DNA of 50,799 nt. Origin: Candidatus Sumerlaeota bacterium (GTDB taxonomy: Bacteria > Bacillota > SLNR01). Below are positions 8,388 to 16,417 of this stretch, piece by piece. Within the stretch, counting starts at the first letter, position 1; each line of letters starts with the position of its first letter. The position numbers and the translations under genes were made by a program. The stretch spans positions 1 through 50,799 of the forward strand of contig SLNR01000079.1 of NCBI GenBank assembly GCA_007132905.1, written 5' to 3'. A model generated the notes under the pieces. The model was given only the letters and a program-made list of their open reading frames with translations, did no database searches and had not been told where the DNA came from.

Positions 8388-10463
8388 ATGGACTGGGTTT
8401 TAAATCACCGCTTTTTTCACCTAATAAAAAACAACCGAGATATGTTCATTTCTTTAGCGATCGTCGGTATGATCTTTATTATCGTTGTACCCATCCCCGC
8501 TTATTTGCTTGATGTGTTGTTTACTCTCAGCATCACTTTAAGCCTGGTGGTATTGCTGCTGACCATGTTTAATACAGAGCCCCTTCAGTTTTCGGTGTTT
8601 CCCTCCCTTTTGCTGGTGGCCACTTTGTTTCGCCTATCCTTGAATGTCTCATCGACCCGCCTTATTCTAAGAGATGCCACCGCCGGCGACATCATCAATG
8701 CGTTTGGACAGGTGGTGGTGGGAGGAAATTATGTGGTGGGGTTTGTCATTTTTGTGATTATCACCGTCATCCAATTTGTTGTCATTACCAACGGGGCCGG
8801 CAGGGTGGCCGAAGTAGCTGCTCGCTTTACTCTCGATGCCTTGCCGGGGAAGCAGATGAGCATTGACGCCGATTTTAACGCCGGCTTGATCGATGAGGAA
8901 ATAGCCAGAAACAGACGGGTGGATCTTCAACAAGAAGCCGATTTTTATGGAGCCATGGACGGAGCGAGCAAGTTTGTCAAAGGAGATGCCATTGCCGGAG
9001 TCATTATTGTCCTGGTGAATATTTTGGGCGGCTTTGCCATAGGGGTCGCCCAAGAAGGCTTATCCATTGACCAGGCCGTCCAGGTGTACACGCTATTGAC
9101 GGTGGGAGATGGGCTTGTGACTCAGATTCCGGCCATCCTTATCTCAACATCGGCGGGGATTTTGGTGACTCGTTCTGCCAACGAGAAAAATTTGGGACAG
9201 GATCTTACCCAGCAATTGTTGAGTTTTCCCAAAGTTATCCTGATGGCTTCCGGGATCACTCTTTTAATGGGATTTGTCCCCGGACTTCCTTTCCTGCCGT
9301 TTTTTATTTTGTCGTTAACTAGCGGAGCAGCTGCTTTTCTCTTAATGAGAGAAGCAACCCGTGAAACAGTCGAACCGGAAGCAGCTTTAGTGCAAGAGCC
9401 TTCAAGATCTTTTGAAGCAGAAGACTTTCTTCGAACCGTAAGTATAGATCTATTGGAAATTGAACTGGGATACAACTTATTGAAAATGACCGAAGAAGAG
9501 TCAAAAGAAGGCGATCTTTTAGAGCGCATTACCGCGGCGAGAAGGCAGATCGCCAGCGAGTTGGGTTTGTTGGTGCAGCCTATACGAGTAAGAGACAACC
9601 TTCAGCTGCCGCCCAACCAGTATGAAATCAAGCTCAAAGATAATACGCTGGCTTGTGGCGAATTAATGATGGGGCACTTACTGGCCATGAACCCGGGCGG
9701 GGTGGCAGAGGAAATGGAAGGGATAGCGACGGTTGAACCTACATTTGGGCTGGAGGCCATTTGGCTCAACGAGGAGACCAAAGACGAGGCGGAAATGGCG
9801 GGGTATACCGTGGTGGAGCCGGCGACCGTGCTGATCACCCATCTTAGCAGCGTAATCAAAAATCACGCGCACGAATTGCTGGGCAGGCAGGAAGTAAAAC
9901 TGCTGGTGGATCATGTCCAAAAAGAATACCCGGCCGTGGTAGAAGAAGTGATTCCCCAGCAGTTGACCATCGGAGAGGTGCAAAAAGTGCTGCAGAATCT
10001 GCTGCGGGAGAAAATTCCCATCCGGGATATGGTCACCATCTTGGAAACATTAGCTGATCAAGCGCCGCAAAACAAAGAGATCGATTATTTAACCGAATCG
10101 GTGCGCCAGTCTTTATCCAGAACTTTATGCCGCATGTGTGCGGATGAAAACGAGAAAATTCATGCGGTGACCATCGATCCAGATTTAGAGCAGAATATTG
10201 TCTCTTCCCTTCATGAGACGGGACAGGGAACTTATCCGATGCTTGATCCGGAAATGACCCAAGAAATAATTCAACGGTTGGCGGGCGAGATTGAAAAAGC
10301 CGGCCTGGAAGGCAAGCAGCCGACGGCTCTGGTTACCCCTAGGATTCGCCTGCCGATGAGACGTCTGGTGGAGAGGGCTCTTCCCCATATGATCCTGCTT
10401 TCGTTTAACGAAGTCGCCCCAGGGTATGAAGTCGAAGTGGCGGGGACGGTGAGTCTATCGTGA
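8388..10463 (+). CDS. flhA: Flagellar export ring protein FlhA
   Basis: FlhA forms the nonameric ring of the export gate and binds export chaperones and substrates. The 691-residue protein has an N-terminal half with about eight membrane helices and the conserved FHIPEP-region motifs (FPSLLLVATLFRLSLNVSST; GQVVVGGNYVVGFVIF; DALPGKQMSIDADFNAGLID). The cytoplasmic C-terminal half ends with LVTPRIRLPMRRLVERALPH, then MILLSFNEVAPGYEVEVAG. GGAAGG lies 8 bases upstream of the ATG. It overlaps flhF by 4 bases. Confidence 0.98.
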   Translation: MDWVLNHRFFHLIKNNRDMFISLAIVGMIFIIVVPIPAYLLDVLFTLSITLSLVVLLLTMFNTEPLQFSVFPSLLLVATLFRLSLNVSSTRLILRDATAGDIINAFGQVVVGGNYVVGFVIFVIITVIQFVVITNGAGRVAEVAARFTLDALPGKQMSIDADFNAGLIDEEIARNRRVDLQQEADFYGAMDGASKFVKGDAIAGVIIVLVNILGGFAIGVAQEGLSIDQAVQVYTLLTVGDGLVTQIPAILISTSAGILVTRSANEKNLGQDLTQQLLSFPKVILMASGITLLMGFVPGLPFLPFFILSLTSGAAAFLLMREATRETVEPEAALVQEPSRSFEAEDFLRTVSIDLLEIELGYNLLKMTEEESKEGDLLERITAARRQIASELGLLVQPIRVRDNLQLPPNQYEIKLKDNTLACGELMMGHLLAMNPGGVAEEMEGIATVEPTFGLEAIWLNEETKDEAEMAGYTVVEPATVLITHLSSVIKNHAHELLGRQEVKLLVDHVQKEYPAVVEEVIPQQLTIGEVQKVLQNLLREKIPIRDMVTILETLADQAPQNKEIDYLTESVRQSLSRTLCRMCADENEKIHAVTIDPDLEQNIVSSLHETGQGTYPMLDPEMTQEIIQRLAGEIEKAGLEGKQPTALVTPRIRLPMRRLVERALPHMILLSFNEVAPGYEVEVAGTVSLS

Positions 10464-11542
10464 GAATACAAACGTACCGAGTAAAAAGCATGCAGGAGGG
10501 AATGGCCCGCATTCGATATGAATTGGGCCCGGACGCGGTTATCATCGACCGCCGAAAAAAAAGACAAAGAGGTTTGATGGGTTGGTTTTTACCTAGGATC
10601 ATTGAGATTACCGCGGCCGTGGACGAAGCTGAAAAAAAAGAACCGCCGCGGGAACCGAAAGAAAAAAAGAGGGATCTGCATCCGGAAAAGGATGCGTTAA
10701 AGGATGAAATCATGGATCTCAAACGCCTGGTGGGGGAAATTCTGTCTCATCATCAGGATGAAGAAATCTCACAAGAAGCTGCTTTTTGGCAACAACAGCT
10801 TCAAAAACAGGATGTGTTTGAAAAGACAGCTTCGGAAATTGTACTGCAGGCTCAAAACAAGGTTGATAAAAGCGAGTCTGTTTCACTGAGCGATCAGATC
10901 TATCAAGAGATGATAAAAAAAATCTCTACCGATACCCTGCCCGAAGAGGCAAAATACATCGCCTTTGTCGGTCCCACCGGGGTCGGAAAGACCACTACCC
11001 TGGCTAAACTAGCGGCCAATTGGGCGTTTCAAAAAAAGAAAAAAGTAGCTATTTTGACATTGGACACTTATCGAATCGGCGCTGTGGAGCAGTTAAAAAA
11101 ATACGCCGATATTGCGGATATTCCACTAAAGACGGTGCTTTCAAAGGATGAACTAAAAGAAGCAAAAGATGAGCTTGAAGGATACGACACGGTGTTTGTG
11201 GATACTGCCGGCCGCAGCCCCGAAAGCATTTTTCACATACACGAGACAAATCAGTATATAAAGATGCTTCCCGGCCTCTATGTCTGCCTTGTCATGAGCG
11301 CTGCTACAAAAAGCAGCGACATCGATCACATCCTTCAGGCTTACCGAAACTGCGATTACGAAAGCCTCATCATCACCAAAATGGATGAAACAAAAACCTA
11401 CGGGATGTTGTTAAACTGCTGCCTTCAATCTCATCGGCCGGTGGTGTATGTGACAAATGGTCAAAATGTCCCGGAGGACATTCAGTCGGCCGAAGCAGGA
11501 AAACTAACGGACCTCATCATGGGAGATGACTCAGATGACTGA
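10460..11542 (+). CDS. flhF: SRP-family GTPase FlhF
   Basis: FlhF is the third SRP-type GTPase and sets where, and how many, flagella are built. The 360-residue protein has a B domain at the start (MRIQTYRVKSMQEGMARIRY), a helical/linker region rich in Lys and Glu, and the NG domain with P-loop GPTGVGKTTTLAKLAANWAF, the LTLDTYRIGAVEQLKKYADI segment and VFVDTAGRSPES. The G4-like region reads LIITKMDETKTYG. Start GTG lies inside the flhA stop; the end overlaps flhG by 8 bases, so the partner pair is coupled. Confidence 0.96.
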   Translation: MRIQTYRVKSMQEGMARIRYELGPDAVIIDRRKKRQRGLMGWFLPRIIEITAAVDEAEKKEPPREPKEKKRDLHPEKDALKDEIMDLKRLVGEILSHHQDEEISQEAAFWQQQLQKQDVFEKTASEIVLQAQNKVDKSESVSLSDQIYQEMIKKISTDTLPEEAKYIAFVGPTGVGKTTTLAKLAANWAFQKKKKVAILTLDTYRIGAVEQLKKYADIADIPLKTVLSKDELKEAKDELEGYDTVFVDTAGRSPESIFHIHETNQYIKMLPGLYVCLVMSAATKSSDIDHILQAYRNCDYESLIITKMDETKTYGMLLNCCLQSHRPVVYVTNGQNVPEDIQSAEAGKLTDLIMGDDSDD

Positions 11543-12404
11543 CCAAGCGGTAGGCTTAAGAAAGTGGCGAGAGGATCAAAGCAGCGTAGAAGACAGAAAA
11601 GATCAGGTGCGGACCATCACCATCACCAGCGGGAAAGGCGGGGTGGGGAAATCAAATGTGACTGTCAACCTCGCTTTGGCATTGGCCAAGCTAAACAAGA
11701 AAGCGCTGGTGTTGGATGCCGATCTTGGTACTGCGAATGTGGATATTTTGTTGGGGATGGACCCGCCCCATAAATTGCATGATGTTCTTTACGGCAAAAA
11801 GCTGCTGACAGACATTATCCTGGAAGGGCCCTTGGGCATCCATTTTATCCCCGGAAGCTCCGGGTTGATGGATATTGCGAGTATCAGTGAAAAAGAGCAG
11901 CAAAAATTCATGAATGAATTTGCGCAACTTAAAGATAGGACCGATTATTTGTTGATTGATACCGGAGCTGGTTTATCTAAGTCGGTACTCGGTTTTATGA
12001 TGGCTTCCGATGAAGTGATCCTTATCACAACACCCGAACCGACTTCCATTGCCGATGCTTACAGCATCGCCAAAACCATCAGTCGCTATCAGCTTCATGC
12101 TTCGGTTCATCTCATTGTGAATCAAGCGAAAGGGCAAGGAGAAGGGACACAGGTGGCAGAGCGCTTTATGAAAGTCGCCGGTAAATTTTTGTCTTTGCAA
12201 ATCAATCACATTGGAACCATTGTCCAAGACCCTCTCGTTGCACGTTCTGTTAGAGAGCAAAGGCCCTTTCTTATTAATTATCCTCAAGCCAAAGCTTCCA
12301 AAGGGGTTTTAGAAACCGCTCGACGGCTTAATGCTTCAGGCAGCTCTCAAAAAAAGGCCGGCTTTCAAGGTTTTTTAGACACATTAGCCCGATTCTTTTC
12401 GTAA
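11535..12404 (+). CDS. flhG: MinD-like ATPase FlhG (YlxH)
   Basis: FlhG is a ParA/MinD-type ATPase that controls flagellar number and stimulates FlhF GTPase. The start is placed at the ATG at 11535 because GGGAG lies 9 bases upstream; the ATG at 11526 abuts that site. With this start the protein begins MTDQAVGLRKW, which contains the DQAxxLR activator motif known to stimulate FlhF. The deviant Walker A is SGKGGVGKSNVTVNLA, followed by VLDADLGTANVDILLGM. About 289 residues. C-terminal residues are basic and aromatic (GFLDTLARFFS), consistent with a membrane-targeting helix. Confidence 0.95.
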   Translation: MTDQAVGLRKWREDQSSVEDRKDQVRTITITSGKGGVGKSNVTVNLALALAKLNKKALVLDADLGTANVDILLGMDPPHKLHDVLYGKKLLTDIILEGPLGIHFIPGSSGLMDIASISEKEQQKFMNEFAQLKDRTDYLLIDTGAGLSKSVLGFMMASDEVILITTPEPTSIADAYSIAKTISRYQLHASVHLIVNQAKGQGEGTQVAERFMKVAGKFLSLQINHIGTIVQDPLVARSVREQRPFLINYPQAKASKGVLETARRLNASGSSQKKAGFQGFLDTLARFFS

Positions 12405-12417
12405 AGGCGGTGACGAT

Positions 12418-13107
12418 ATGAAAAAAAATCCATTTAGGATCAACCAAACCATAGAGATTGCTGAGACTGACGCAAACGATTTTCACAAAGTCTTAATACA
12501 AGATATGAACAGCCGCCTTCTTTATGTAACGATCCCCGTATCCAAAGGCCAAGCACACATTGTTCCTAAGGGCGATGAAATGAAGGGACGCGTGATCGAC
12601 CAAGGCGCTGTCTTTGAATTTCTGACCGTCTCCCATGGAACCAAAACAGGAGCGGACATCCCTCTTCTTATGATAGCCGTTCCTCAAAAATATATTCGAA
12701 ATCAGCGCAGAGACCATTTCCGCCAAGAGGTGGTGATGCCTATTGAATATCAAATAGAAAAGAGCAAACGAGGCGGGACGAAACAAGAAGAAGAGGCAAA
12801 AGAGCATCAGGGCCCCTGGCATAAAGGCAGGATTCTTGATATCAGCGGGGGAGGCATTCGCCTGGCAGCGGATGAACCGATTCCTAACGGAGCCGTGCTG
12901 CGCCTAAGAATCGATCTGCGCGAACAACGAGAGGGTAGACCAAAGTTTTTCTTTTTATCAGGTCGGATTGTGCGAAAGAACCTTTCGCCGCCCTCCCAAG
13001 AACCCAACATGTATAGTCTGGCTTTCGAGGAGATAAGCCAAACGGTGCAGGACAGAATTGTGAATTTTGTTTTCTCAGTGCAGGGAAAAACATTAGGCAG
13101 GAGGTGA
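12418..13107 (+). CDS. PilZ-domain flagellar brake protein (YpfA/YcgR type)
   Basis: A c-di-GMP receptor expected to slow the flagellar motor. The 229-residue protein has an N-terminal YcgR-like domain (about 1-95) and a PilZ domain (about 98-220). The c-di-GMP motifs are intact: R-x3-R in QRRDHFR and D-x-S-x2-G in DISGGGIRLAAD. A Lys/Glu-rich insertion of about 15 residues interrupts the PilZ domain after the first strand. It follows flhG by 13 bases and precedes sigD by 4, so it is co-transcribed with motility genes. Bacillus YpfA and enterobacterial YcgR are the functional models; the role here is inferred. Confidence 0.88.
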   Translation: MKKNPFRINQTIEIAETDANDFHKVLIQDMNSRLLYVTIPVSKGQAHIVPKGDEMKGRVIDQGAVFEFLTVSHGTKTGADIPLLMIAVPQKYIRNQRRDHFRQEVVMPIEYQIEKSKRGGTKQEEEAKEHQGPWHKGRILDISGGGIRLAADEPIPNGAVLRLRIDLREQREGRPKFFFLSGRIVRKNLSPPSQEPNMYSLAFEEISQTVQDRIVNFVFSVQGKTLGRR

Positions 13108-13111
13108 GAGA

Positions 13112-13840
13112 ATGCAGTCATACAGCTTAAAGACCGCCAAATCCAATGCCGATGAACTTGTTGAAAAATATTTGCCATTAGTTGCCAAGATAGCCCATCG
13201 GCTGGCTATGGGACTTCCGGACCATGTCGACAAGGATGATTTGATCAGCAGCGGCACGCTGGGGCTTTTGGATGCGGTGGAAAAATACGACCCCACCAAA
13301 GGAGCGTTGCAAAAATATGTTCCTCTTCGGATCCGAGGCGCTATGCTAGACGAGCTTCGCAAAATGAGCTGGCTGCCACGAAGTCTTATGACCAAAACCC
13401 GGGAAGTGGAAAAAGCGCAGGCTGATTTATCGGGAGAATTGGGACGCACGCCCACCGAAGAGGAGTTGGCCGTTCATCTTGATGTAAGTCCTAAGGAAAT
13501 GAGCCTGATATTGGCAGAAATCAATACAAGGGCGCTGCTTCATTTAGAGGGGTATCTCTTTTCCCATGAAGAGGGCGAAAAAAAAGTCATGGATTTCATT
13601 CCCGATACAAACGAATGGTCCGACCCTGAAGGAATGGTAACCAAAAAAGAAGGTTCTGAGTTGTTATCCGCTGCGATTGAACAGTTGGGAGAAAGAGATC
13701 AGCTGGTTCTGCATCTATACTACCAAGAGGAGATGACCCTAAAAGACATCGGGGAAGTACTGGAGATCTCCGAGTCAAGGGTTTCGCAAATTCACAGCCG
13801 CATTATGCTAAAACTTCGCAAGCTGCTTAAGGAGGATTGA
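13112..13840 (+). CDS. sigD: Motility RNA polymerase sigma factor SigD/FliA
   Basis: Sigma-28 family factor that transcribes late flagellar and chemotaxis genes. The 242-residue protein shows region 2 (LVEKYLPLVAKIAHRLAMGL, DLISSGTLGLLDAVEKYDP, then IRGAMLDELRKMSWLPRS), region 3 (LSGELGRTPTEEELAVHLDV) and region 4 (YYQEEMTLKDIGEVLEISES followed by RVSQIH). GGAGG precedes the ATG. As in Bacillus it sits near the end of the large flagellar operon, followed by a SwrB-like gene. SigD-like promoters are visible at 18221 and 27176. Confidence 0.96.
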   Translation: MQSYSLKTAKSNADELVEKYLPLVAKIAHRLAMGLPDHVDKDDLISSGTLGLLDAVEKYDPTKGALQKYVPLRIRGAMLDELRKMSWLPRSLMTKTREVEKAQADLSGELGRTPTEEELAVHLDVSPKEMSLILAEINTRALLHLEGYLFSHEEGEKKVMDFIPDTNEWSDPEGMVTKKEGSELLSAAIEQLGERDQLVLHLYYQEEMTLKDIGEVLEISESRVSQIHSRIMLKLRKLLKED

Positions 13841-13843
13841 TCA

Positions 13844-14299
13844 ATGGCTTATGTGCTCTTTTTATCCGGACTCATGCTTACAATGTGGGCGGGCAGGATG
13901 TGGTATCGACAGGCAGCAGAAGAGACAGTCGCAAACTTAAATAGCAGTCCTGATATTGTCATGGAAGCAGATGACTACGAAAAGAATACCAAAGACGGGC
14001 ATAACGAGGATTGGGAAGAAATCAGGCAAAGGATCGAAAGCCAAAAAGAAGAGATCGAGAAACAGAAACATCTTCTAGAACAAATGAAAAAGCAGCCCTG
14101 CGCACTGGCGGAACCGGAAAACACGAGAGAAAAGAGAAAGGAGCAGGATCGAAAGAAACTTCACCGAGCAAGACTTTACAATGATGTTTATTTGCTTCAC
14201 GACCAAGGCGTTTCATTGAGCAAAATTGCCAGGCAAATAGGTCGGGGAAAGGGGGAAGTGCAATTAATACTTGGATTAAGGGGCAGCTCCGGGCAATAA
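13844..14299 (+). CDS. SwrB-like membrane protein (DUF6115 type)
   Basis: The 151-residue protein has one N-terminal membrane segment (YVLFLSGLMLTMWAGRMW), a charged region with a predicted coiled coil (about residues 55-85) and a C-terminal helix-turn-helix-like segment (DVYLLHDQGVSLSKIARQIG then RGKGEVQLILGL). This layout and the place directly after sigD match Bacillus SwrB (YlxL), which promotes assembly of the early basal body by acting on the FliP gate. Sequence identity in the middle is likely low, so the functional link is inferred from architecture and position. Confidence 0.7.
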   Translation: MAYVLFLSGLMLTMWAGRMWYRQAAEETVANLNSSPDIVMEADDYEKNTKDGHNEDWEEIRQRIESQKEEIEKQKHLLEQMKKQPCALAEPENTREKRKEQDRKKLHRARLYNDVYLLHDQGVSLSKIARQIGRGKGEVQLILGLRGSSGQ

Positions 14300-14313
14300 A
14301 GTATCCGCTTTTA

Positions 14314-14532
14314 ATGGGTATCGGGATCGGCTGGTTGGCTGCCGCCATTTTGTTTTTTCTTTGGAAACCTTTGTCGATGTCTGACTTTGAAGTAGAAAGA
14401 AAAGCTCGAGACCTAGGCATGGTGTATCAGCACGAATTGGTGGTGTTTAAAGAAGAGCCGGAAGAAAATAAACCGCAAGAGGCAGAAAAGGTGCTAGGAC
14501 ACAATGGGCACGATGGGAGGGAAGACCTATGA
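14314..14532 (+). CDS. Small single-pass membrane protein, unknown role
   Basis: A 72-residue protein not recognised as a named family. It begins with a glycine-rich membrane segment (GIGIGWLAAAILFFLWKPLS) followed by a charged tail (SDFEVERKARDLGMVYQHEL) that is Glu/Lys-rich and ends HNGHDGREDL. The frame is open further upstream, giving IKYPLL before the ATG, but no standard start codon or ribosome binding site is present there. It lies 14 bases after the SwrB-like gene and overlaps flgF by 4 bases (ATGA), so it is probably translated with the motility operon. Confidence 0.6.
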   Translation: MGIGIGWLAAAILFFLWKPLSMSDFEVERKARDLGMVYQHELVVFKEEPEENKPQEAEKVLGHNGHDGREDL

Positions 14533-15293
14533 TGAGAGGGATCTATTATGCCGCCAGGGGAATGGCGCTAGAGAGCAAAAAACAGGAAATTATCAGTAAT
14601 AATCTGGCTAATGCAACAACCGACGGTTTTAAGAAGGATATGGTTGTGGTTCGGTCTTTTCATGATCGATTAAAAGCTGTGCAGCGGGGAAGGCAAAACA
14701 TGTCCATAGGCGAGATGGCGCAAAGTCCTTTGATGGAAACCGTCGTGACCAGCTTTTCTAAGGGGTCCCTTGAACAGACATCCCGTCCGCTGGATTTTGC
14801 CATGGCAGGCGAAGGATTTTTTGGGGTGGAGACCTCAGAAGGGATCCGCTATACCAAAAACGGCCGATTCCAGCTAGACGGCGAGGGATTTTTGGTAACG
14901 GCCCAGGGTCATTGGGTACTCGATGCAGACAGAAATCGGCTGGAGCTTTTAACCAAGGAGATTTTGGTGGACGAGAACGGAGGCATATGGAATCAGCAAG
15001 AAGAACCGCAGCAGCTTATCGGAACGCTCATGGCCGCGGTTTTTGACGAAGAAGGATTATCTCATCTACACAAGCAGGGCAGTCATTTGTTTGTTTTGGA
15101 AGGTGATTTTGAAGCAGTACAGGGACAAGGGCAGGTTCGACAAGGAATGATCGAAAAAAGCAATGTCGATTTAATCAAGGAAATGGTCGATATGATGACG
15201 GTTATGCGTATGTATGAGGCAAATCAAAAATCACTGCAGGCACAGGATGAAATGACAGGCAAAAGCATCAATGAAGTAGGGAAACTGCGCTGA
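14529..15293 (+). CDS. flgF: Flagellar rod/hook-basal body protein FlgF (FlhO-like)
   Basis: Rod protein of the distal basal body. The 254 residues start with the rod signature (AARGMALESKKQEIISNNLA, then NATTDGFKK) and end with the coiled C-terminal helix KSNVDLIKEMVDMMTVMRMY, EANQKSLQAQDEM. The core LDFAMAGEGFFGVET is the hook/basal-body segment. It and the next gene form the flgF-flgG (flhO-flhP) pair. Which of the two is the proximal rod protein is decided by order and by the better FlgG match of the second gene. GGGAGGG lies 7 bases before the ATG. Confidence 0.9.
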   Translation: MMRGIYYAARGMALESKKQEIISNNLANATTDGFKKDMVVVRSFHDRLKAVQRGRQNMSIGEMAQSPLMETVVTSFSKGSLEQTSRPLDFAMAGEGFFGVETSEGIRYTKNGRFQLDGEGFLVTAQGHWVLDADRNRLELLTKEILVDENGGIWNQQEEPQQLIGTLMAAVFDEEGLSHLHKQGSHLFVLEGDFEAVQGQGQVRQGMIEKSNVDLIKEMVDMMTVMRMYEANQKSLQAQDEMTGKSINEVGKLR

Positions 15294-15304
15294 GGAGGGA
15301 AACC

Positions 15305-16084
15305 ATGATCAGAAAAATTCACAATGCTGCTTCCGGACTGAGTGCCCAGGCAGCTAAGATGGACATCATCAGTCATAATGTGGCCAATATGAATACAATC
15401 GGATACAAAAAGAAAGGAATTTCATTTGAGGATTTGTTATACAGAGAGATGGTAGGATCAAGTTCCCCCGTCGCACCCAATGCTTATTCCTTACCTCAAG
15501 GGCAAGGGGTAAAACCCGCTGCGGTGACCACCCATTTTGAGCAGGGGATATTAAGGGAAACAGGAAGAGAGCTAGATTTTGCCATCGAAGGAGAAGGAAT
15601 GTTTCGCCTGCGTCTGCCCCATGGGGAAACGGCGTATACCCGCGCGGGGGCTTTTTATGTAGATGAAAACCGGCATTTGGTATGCAGCCAAGGATATCGG
15701 GTTGAAATCGAAGGCTTTGCGCAAATAGATTCTTTTGCCTCGATGGATGTCAATGAGCAAGGGATGATTGCTTTTTTGGATGAGGATGGTCATGCTGTGG
15801 GGACCGCACAGCTTCTGCTTTATCGCTTTTTGAATCAAGAAGGTCTTATGGCGATAGGAGAAAACTTGTGGCAGCCTTCGGCCAACTCGGGCGCTCTTGA
15901 AGAGGGAGCACCGGGCAAAGAAGGGTTTGGCAAGATACGGCAACGCTATTTGGAAGAGGCCAATGTGAATCTCATCGAGGAGATGGGCAAGCTGATGCTG
16001 GCACAAAGATCGTTTCAAATCAATTCTCGGTCTGTTCAAACAGGAAGCGAAATGTGGGAGTTGGCTAACAACATACGCAGATAA
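15305..16084 (+). CDS. flgG: Flagellar distal rod protein FlgG (FlhP-like)
   Basis: FlgG-type rod protein of 259 residues. N-terminal: IHNAASGLSAQAAKMDIISH, NVANMNTIGYKK. Core: ELDFAIEGEGMFRLRLP. C-terminal: EEANVNLIEEMGKLMLAQRS, FQINSRSVQT. The ATG follows GAGGAGGG by 7 bases and lies 11 bases after flgF. Length and motifs are normal for FlgG; the Bacillus equivalent is FlhP. Confidence 0.9.
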   Translation: MIRKIHNAASGLSAQAAKMDIISHNVANMNTIGYKKKGISFEDLLYREMVGSSSPVAPNAYSLPQGQGVKPAAVTTHFEQGILRETGRELDFAIEGEGMFRLRLPHGETAYTRAGAFYVDENRHLVCSQGYRVEIEGFAQIDSFASMDVNEQGMIAFLDEDGHAVGTAQLLLYRFLNQEGLMAIGENLWQPSANSGALEEGAPGKEGFGKIRQRYLEEANVNLIEEMGKLMLAQRSFQINSRSVQTGSEMWELANNIRR

Positions 16085-16109
16085 ATGAAAATAGGTGGTG
16101 GAATAACTG

Positions 16110-16376
16110 ATGAGGGTGGAAATGATCAAGGAAGATCTTTTTCCGGCCGGTACCGTAGAAAACGGTGTCAATGACAAGGAATTGGAAAAAGCAGCGAAGG
16201 AGTTCTCGTTTTACTTGTTTGGACAGCAATTTATGGAGGGAGTTATGGGAGAAAAAGGAGGTGCGCAGGGCCATATGGATGTCTGGAAAGATATGATGGC
16301 TCGCGATCTCATGTCGCTGCCTCATCCAATTACGCAGCATATCTATGAGATGCTGAAAGAACATGGAAAAAAATAG
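16110..16376 (+). CDS. Rod-binding protein (FlgJ N-terminal domain-like)
   Basis: An 88-residue protein resembling the rod-binding domain of FlgJ, which caps the growing rod. The segment NDKELEKAAKEFSFYLFGQQ, then FMEGVMGEKGG, fits the family start (acidic helix, aromatic residues, Met-rich second helix), and DVWKDMMARDLM fits the second half. There is no muramidase domain, as is usual in Firmicutes. It closes the flagellar operon 25 bases after flgG and converges on fapA. The match is by eye and weak in the C-terminal half. Confidence 0.65.
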   Translation: MRVEMIKEDLFPAGTVENGVNDKELEKAAKEFSFYLFGQQFMEGVMGEKGGAQGHMDVWKDMMARDLMSLPHPITQHIYEMLKEHGKK

Positions 16377-16417
16377 CTTTATTGTTGCGATGAAAAAATC
16401 AACCCAATAGCTTTCTG

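Noticed and set aside
15572-16177. 201-codon open frame on the minus strand over flgG
   Set aside because: It lies wholly opposite flgG and the start of the rod-binding gene and shows no domain or ribosome binding site.
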